Assembly (NCBI GenBank): GCA_963747985.1
Contig: CAVVHG010000007.1
Span: 434,001-498,000 of the forward strand
Origin: JACADW01 sp963747985
GTDB lineage: Bacteria; Acidobacteriota; UBA6911
DNA length: 64,000 bases
Direction of reading: 5' to 3'
Shown: positions 62,383 through 64,000 of the stretch, piece after piece
Position numbering within the stretch: position 1 is the first letter of the stretch
Layout of the letters: each line of letters starts with the position of its first letter
Position numbers and translations under genes: made by a program
The notes under the pieces: model-generated
What the model was told of the DNA's origin: nothing
Databases searched by the model: none
Seen by the model: only the letters and a program-made list of their open reading frames with translations

Positions 62383-62402
62383 GCTGAATGCTGAGAGCCG
62401 AC
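62383..62402 (+). repeat. Heptad GCTGANN tract
   Basis: GCTGAAT, GCTGAGA and GCCGACA follow one another between the amidase and nadE genes. It is the third copy of a seven-base repeat also seen near 13447 and 28655. Confidence 0.4.
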
Positions 62403-62437
62403 AACTTTGTGTGCTATCTTTCTGCTCCGGGGGAAGC

Positions 62438-64000
62438 ATGCGGACCGCTTTGGCGCAGATCAACACCACGGTGGGAGACGTCCGGGGCAACCGTGACCGG
62501 GTCCTCGTGGAACTCGAAAACGCCAGCCGCCTGGGTGCTGACCTCGTCCTGTTCCCGGAGCTCACTCTCACCGGGTACCCGCCGCGCGATATGCTCGGCA
62601 TCCACGGGTTTGTGGACGCCAACATTGCCGCGCTCCGTGACATCGCGTCGCACACAGGCAGCACAGGTGCCGTGGTCGGTTTTGTCGATCGCAATACCCT
62701 CGGGGAGGGAAAGGAATTCCACAACGCTGCCGCGCTTGTGGCCGAGGGCAGGGTTCAGGGAACAGTCCACAAGACGCTCCTGCCGACCTACGACGTTTTC
62801 GATGAGGACCGGTACTTCGAGAAGTCTCGCGAAAACCGGGTTATACCCTTCCGAGGCCGGAGGGTGGGAATAACCATTTGTGAGGATGCGTGGAATGCGG
62901 AGGACTTCTGGCCCCGGCCGCTCTACGCGACCGATCCCGTGCGAGCCCTTGTCGAAGGTGGGGCCGACCTCCTCGTCAACATCTCCGCCTCGCCGTTCGA
63001 GATGAACAAACCCAGGTTCCGGTACGAGATGCTGCTCGAACACGTCAGACGGCACCATGTCCCGATGCTTTACCTCAACCTCGTCGGCGGAAACGACGAC
63101 CTCATCTTCGACGGCAACAGTCTCGTGATCGGCAGGCACGGAAACCTTGTCGCGCAGGCGAGAGGCTTCGGAGACGACCTGCTGATCTCGGACCCCGATT
63201 CCTCGACGGATCGGCCCTATCGCGAGTGTGATGCGCTGCAGGACCTGCTCGACGCGCTTGTGCTCGGGACGCGGGACTACGCACGGAAGTGCGGATTCAG
63301 GTCGGCAGTGCTCGGATTGAGCGGCGGAATAGACTCGGCCGTCACCGCCTGCATCGCGGCCAGAGCCTTGGGGCCGGCCAATGTGGTCGGCGTTTCGATG
63401 CCGTCCGTCTACTCCGCGCAGGCAAGCCACGACGATGCGCAGATACTCGCGCAGAACCTTGGCATCGAGTTCAGGGTAATCCCGATCCAGCCGCTTTTTC
63501 GCGAGTACATCGATCTGCTTGCGCCGCTCTTCCGCGACCGACCGCCCGACACGACCGAGGAGAACCTTCAGGCGCGCATCCGCGGCAACCTTCTCATGGC
63601 GCTGTCAAACAAGTTCGGCCACCTGGTTCTCAGCACCGGGAACAAGTCGGAGATCGGAGTCGGGTACTGCACGCTCTACGGAGACATGGCCGGAGGGCTT
63701 GCCGTGATCTCTGATGTTCCGAAGACGGTGGTCTACCGGCTTGCCTCCCACATCAACCGGGAGCGAGAGATAATTCCCCCTAACACTATCAGCCGCGTGC
63801 CCTCGGCGGAGCTGAGACCGGACCAGGCGGACCAGGACACATTGCCGGATTACGCGGTGCTCGATGAGATACTCCGTCTCAGGGTCGAAGAGCAGCTGGC
63901 CGTGGATGAAATCGTCGCGCGCGATTTTGACCGCGGCACGGTCGCGGAAGTGGTCAGGATGATACACGCCAGCGAGTACAAGCGGCGGCAGGCCGCTCCC
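62438..64000 (+). CDS. nadE: Glutamine-dependent NAD+ synthetase (3' end beyond window)
   Basis: The frame is open from ATG 62438, with GGGGGAAG just before it, to the end of the window: 521 codons with no stop. The N-terminal glutaminase (nitrilase-like) domain holds Glu in LFPELTLTGYPPRD, Lys in VHKTLLPTYDVFDEDRYF and the nucleophile Cys in GITICEDAWNAEDFW. The C-terminal synthetase domain has the ATP pyrophosphatase loop LGLSGGIDSAVTA and GNLLMALSNKFGHLVLSTGNKSE IGVGYCTLYGDMAGG. It makes NAD+ from deamido-NAD+ using glutamine nitrogen in the cytosol. The missing part is probably about 20-60 codons. Confidence 0.95.
   Translation, partial: MRTALAQINTTVGDVRGNRDRVLVELENASRLGADLVLFPELTLTGYPPRDMLGIHGFVDANIAALRDIASHTGSTGAVVGFVDRNTLGEGKEFHNAAALVAEGRVQGTVHKTLLPTYDVFDEDRYFEKSRENRVIPFRGRRVGITICEDAWNAEDFWPRPLYATDPVRALVEGGADLLVNISASPFEMNKPRFRYEMLLEHVRRHHVPMLYLNLVGGNDDLIFDGNSLVIGRHGNLVAQARGFGDDLLISDPDSSTDRPYRECDALQDLLDALVLGTRDYARKCGFRSAVLGLSGGIDSAVTACIAARALGPANVVGVSMPSVYSAQASHDDAQILAQNLGIEFRVIPIQPLFREYIDLLAPLFRDRPPDTTEENLQARIRGNLLMALSNKFGHLVLSTGNKSEIGVGYCTLYGDMAGGLAVISDVPKTVVYRLASHINREREIIPPNTISRVPSAELRPDQADQDTLPDYAVLDEILRLRVEEQLAVDEIVARDFDRGTVAEVVRMIHASEYKRRQAAP

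Noticed and set aside
1..64000. Mobile elements, phage genes, CRISPR arrays, toxin-antitoxin or restriction genes
   Set aside because: None could be supported anywhere in the window beyond the small repeat families listed.

Overview
The window is 64 kb of densely coded, GC-rich bacterial chromosome with short intergenic gaps. It has no phage, plasmid, CRISPR, rRNA or complete insertion sequence. The organism is a Gram-negative (diderm) bacterium: it carries lpxC (lipid A), a PBP1b-type synthase with a UB2H-like region, a DsbD-type protein, murB and lipoprotein-like secreted proteins. The gene mix (PilX-like proteins, tig-clpP-clpX-lon, a DksA-type zinc finger joined to a PP2C phosphatase, many unfamiliar secreted proteins) fits Acidobacteriota or a close relative. 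That placement is inference, not proof.

Layout. 1-4.6 kb: the end of a helical protein, then UDP-glucuronate decarboxylase, a sugar aminotransferase and a NodU-type carbamoyltransferase, which look like a piece of a surface-glycan or glycoside modification locus. 4.7-13.2 kb: two uncharacterised proteins separated by a MITE/REPIN-like inverted repeat, a PBP1b-type enzyme, a ThiF/MoeB-type E1 enzyme, a LolA-like secreted protein, a cyclase (kynurenine formamidase family) and lpxC. 13.5-20.6 kb: a complete trpEGCFBA operon ending in a DAHP synthase gene. It is preceded by a short leader peptide with two Trp codons and by mutually exclusive antiterminator and terminator hairpins, a textbook peptide-sensing attenuator and the best finding here. 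20.7-28.5 kb, minus strand: tRNA-Leu(UAG), tig, clpP, clpX, lon, engB and rho, a housekeeping protein-quality and transcription-termination block.

28.7-41 kb: a SPOR lipoprotein, a CBM9-like protein, two PilX-like paralogs on either side of a secreted metzincin with PKD domains (the first paralog is broken by a one-base frameshift), a lemA/TPM/TPM cluster and murB. 41-50.4 kb: a CDGSH Fe-S protein followed at once by a DUF1624-type membrane protein, a DsbD-like protein, a HEAT-repeat protein, a DUF971 protein and full-length cobalamin-dependent metH. 50.5-64 kb: an alpha/beta hydrolase, a ROK-SIS-MFS sugar cassette, pdxB, a DksA-finger/PP2C phosphatase, a flavin reductase, a three-repeat secreted protein, a family 5 uracil-DNA glycosylase, a Cache-domain membrane protein with no output domain, a GatA-like amidase and the start of glutamine-dependent nadE, which runs off the end.

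Several small non-coding repeat types are scattered between genes: a 35-bp inverted repeat, a 21-bp GC-rich palindrome present three times, and 7-bp-period GCTGANN tracts present three times. Start codons were adjusted by ribosome-binding site and family length where noted. All family assignments come from reading motifs by eye, without database searches.
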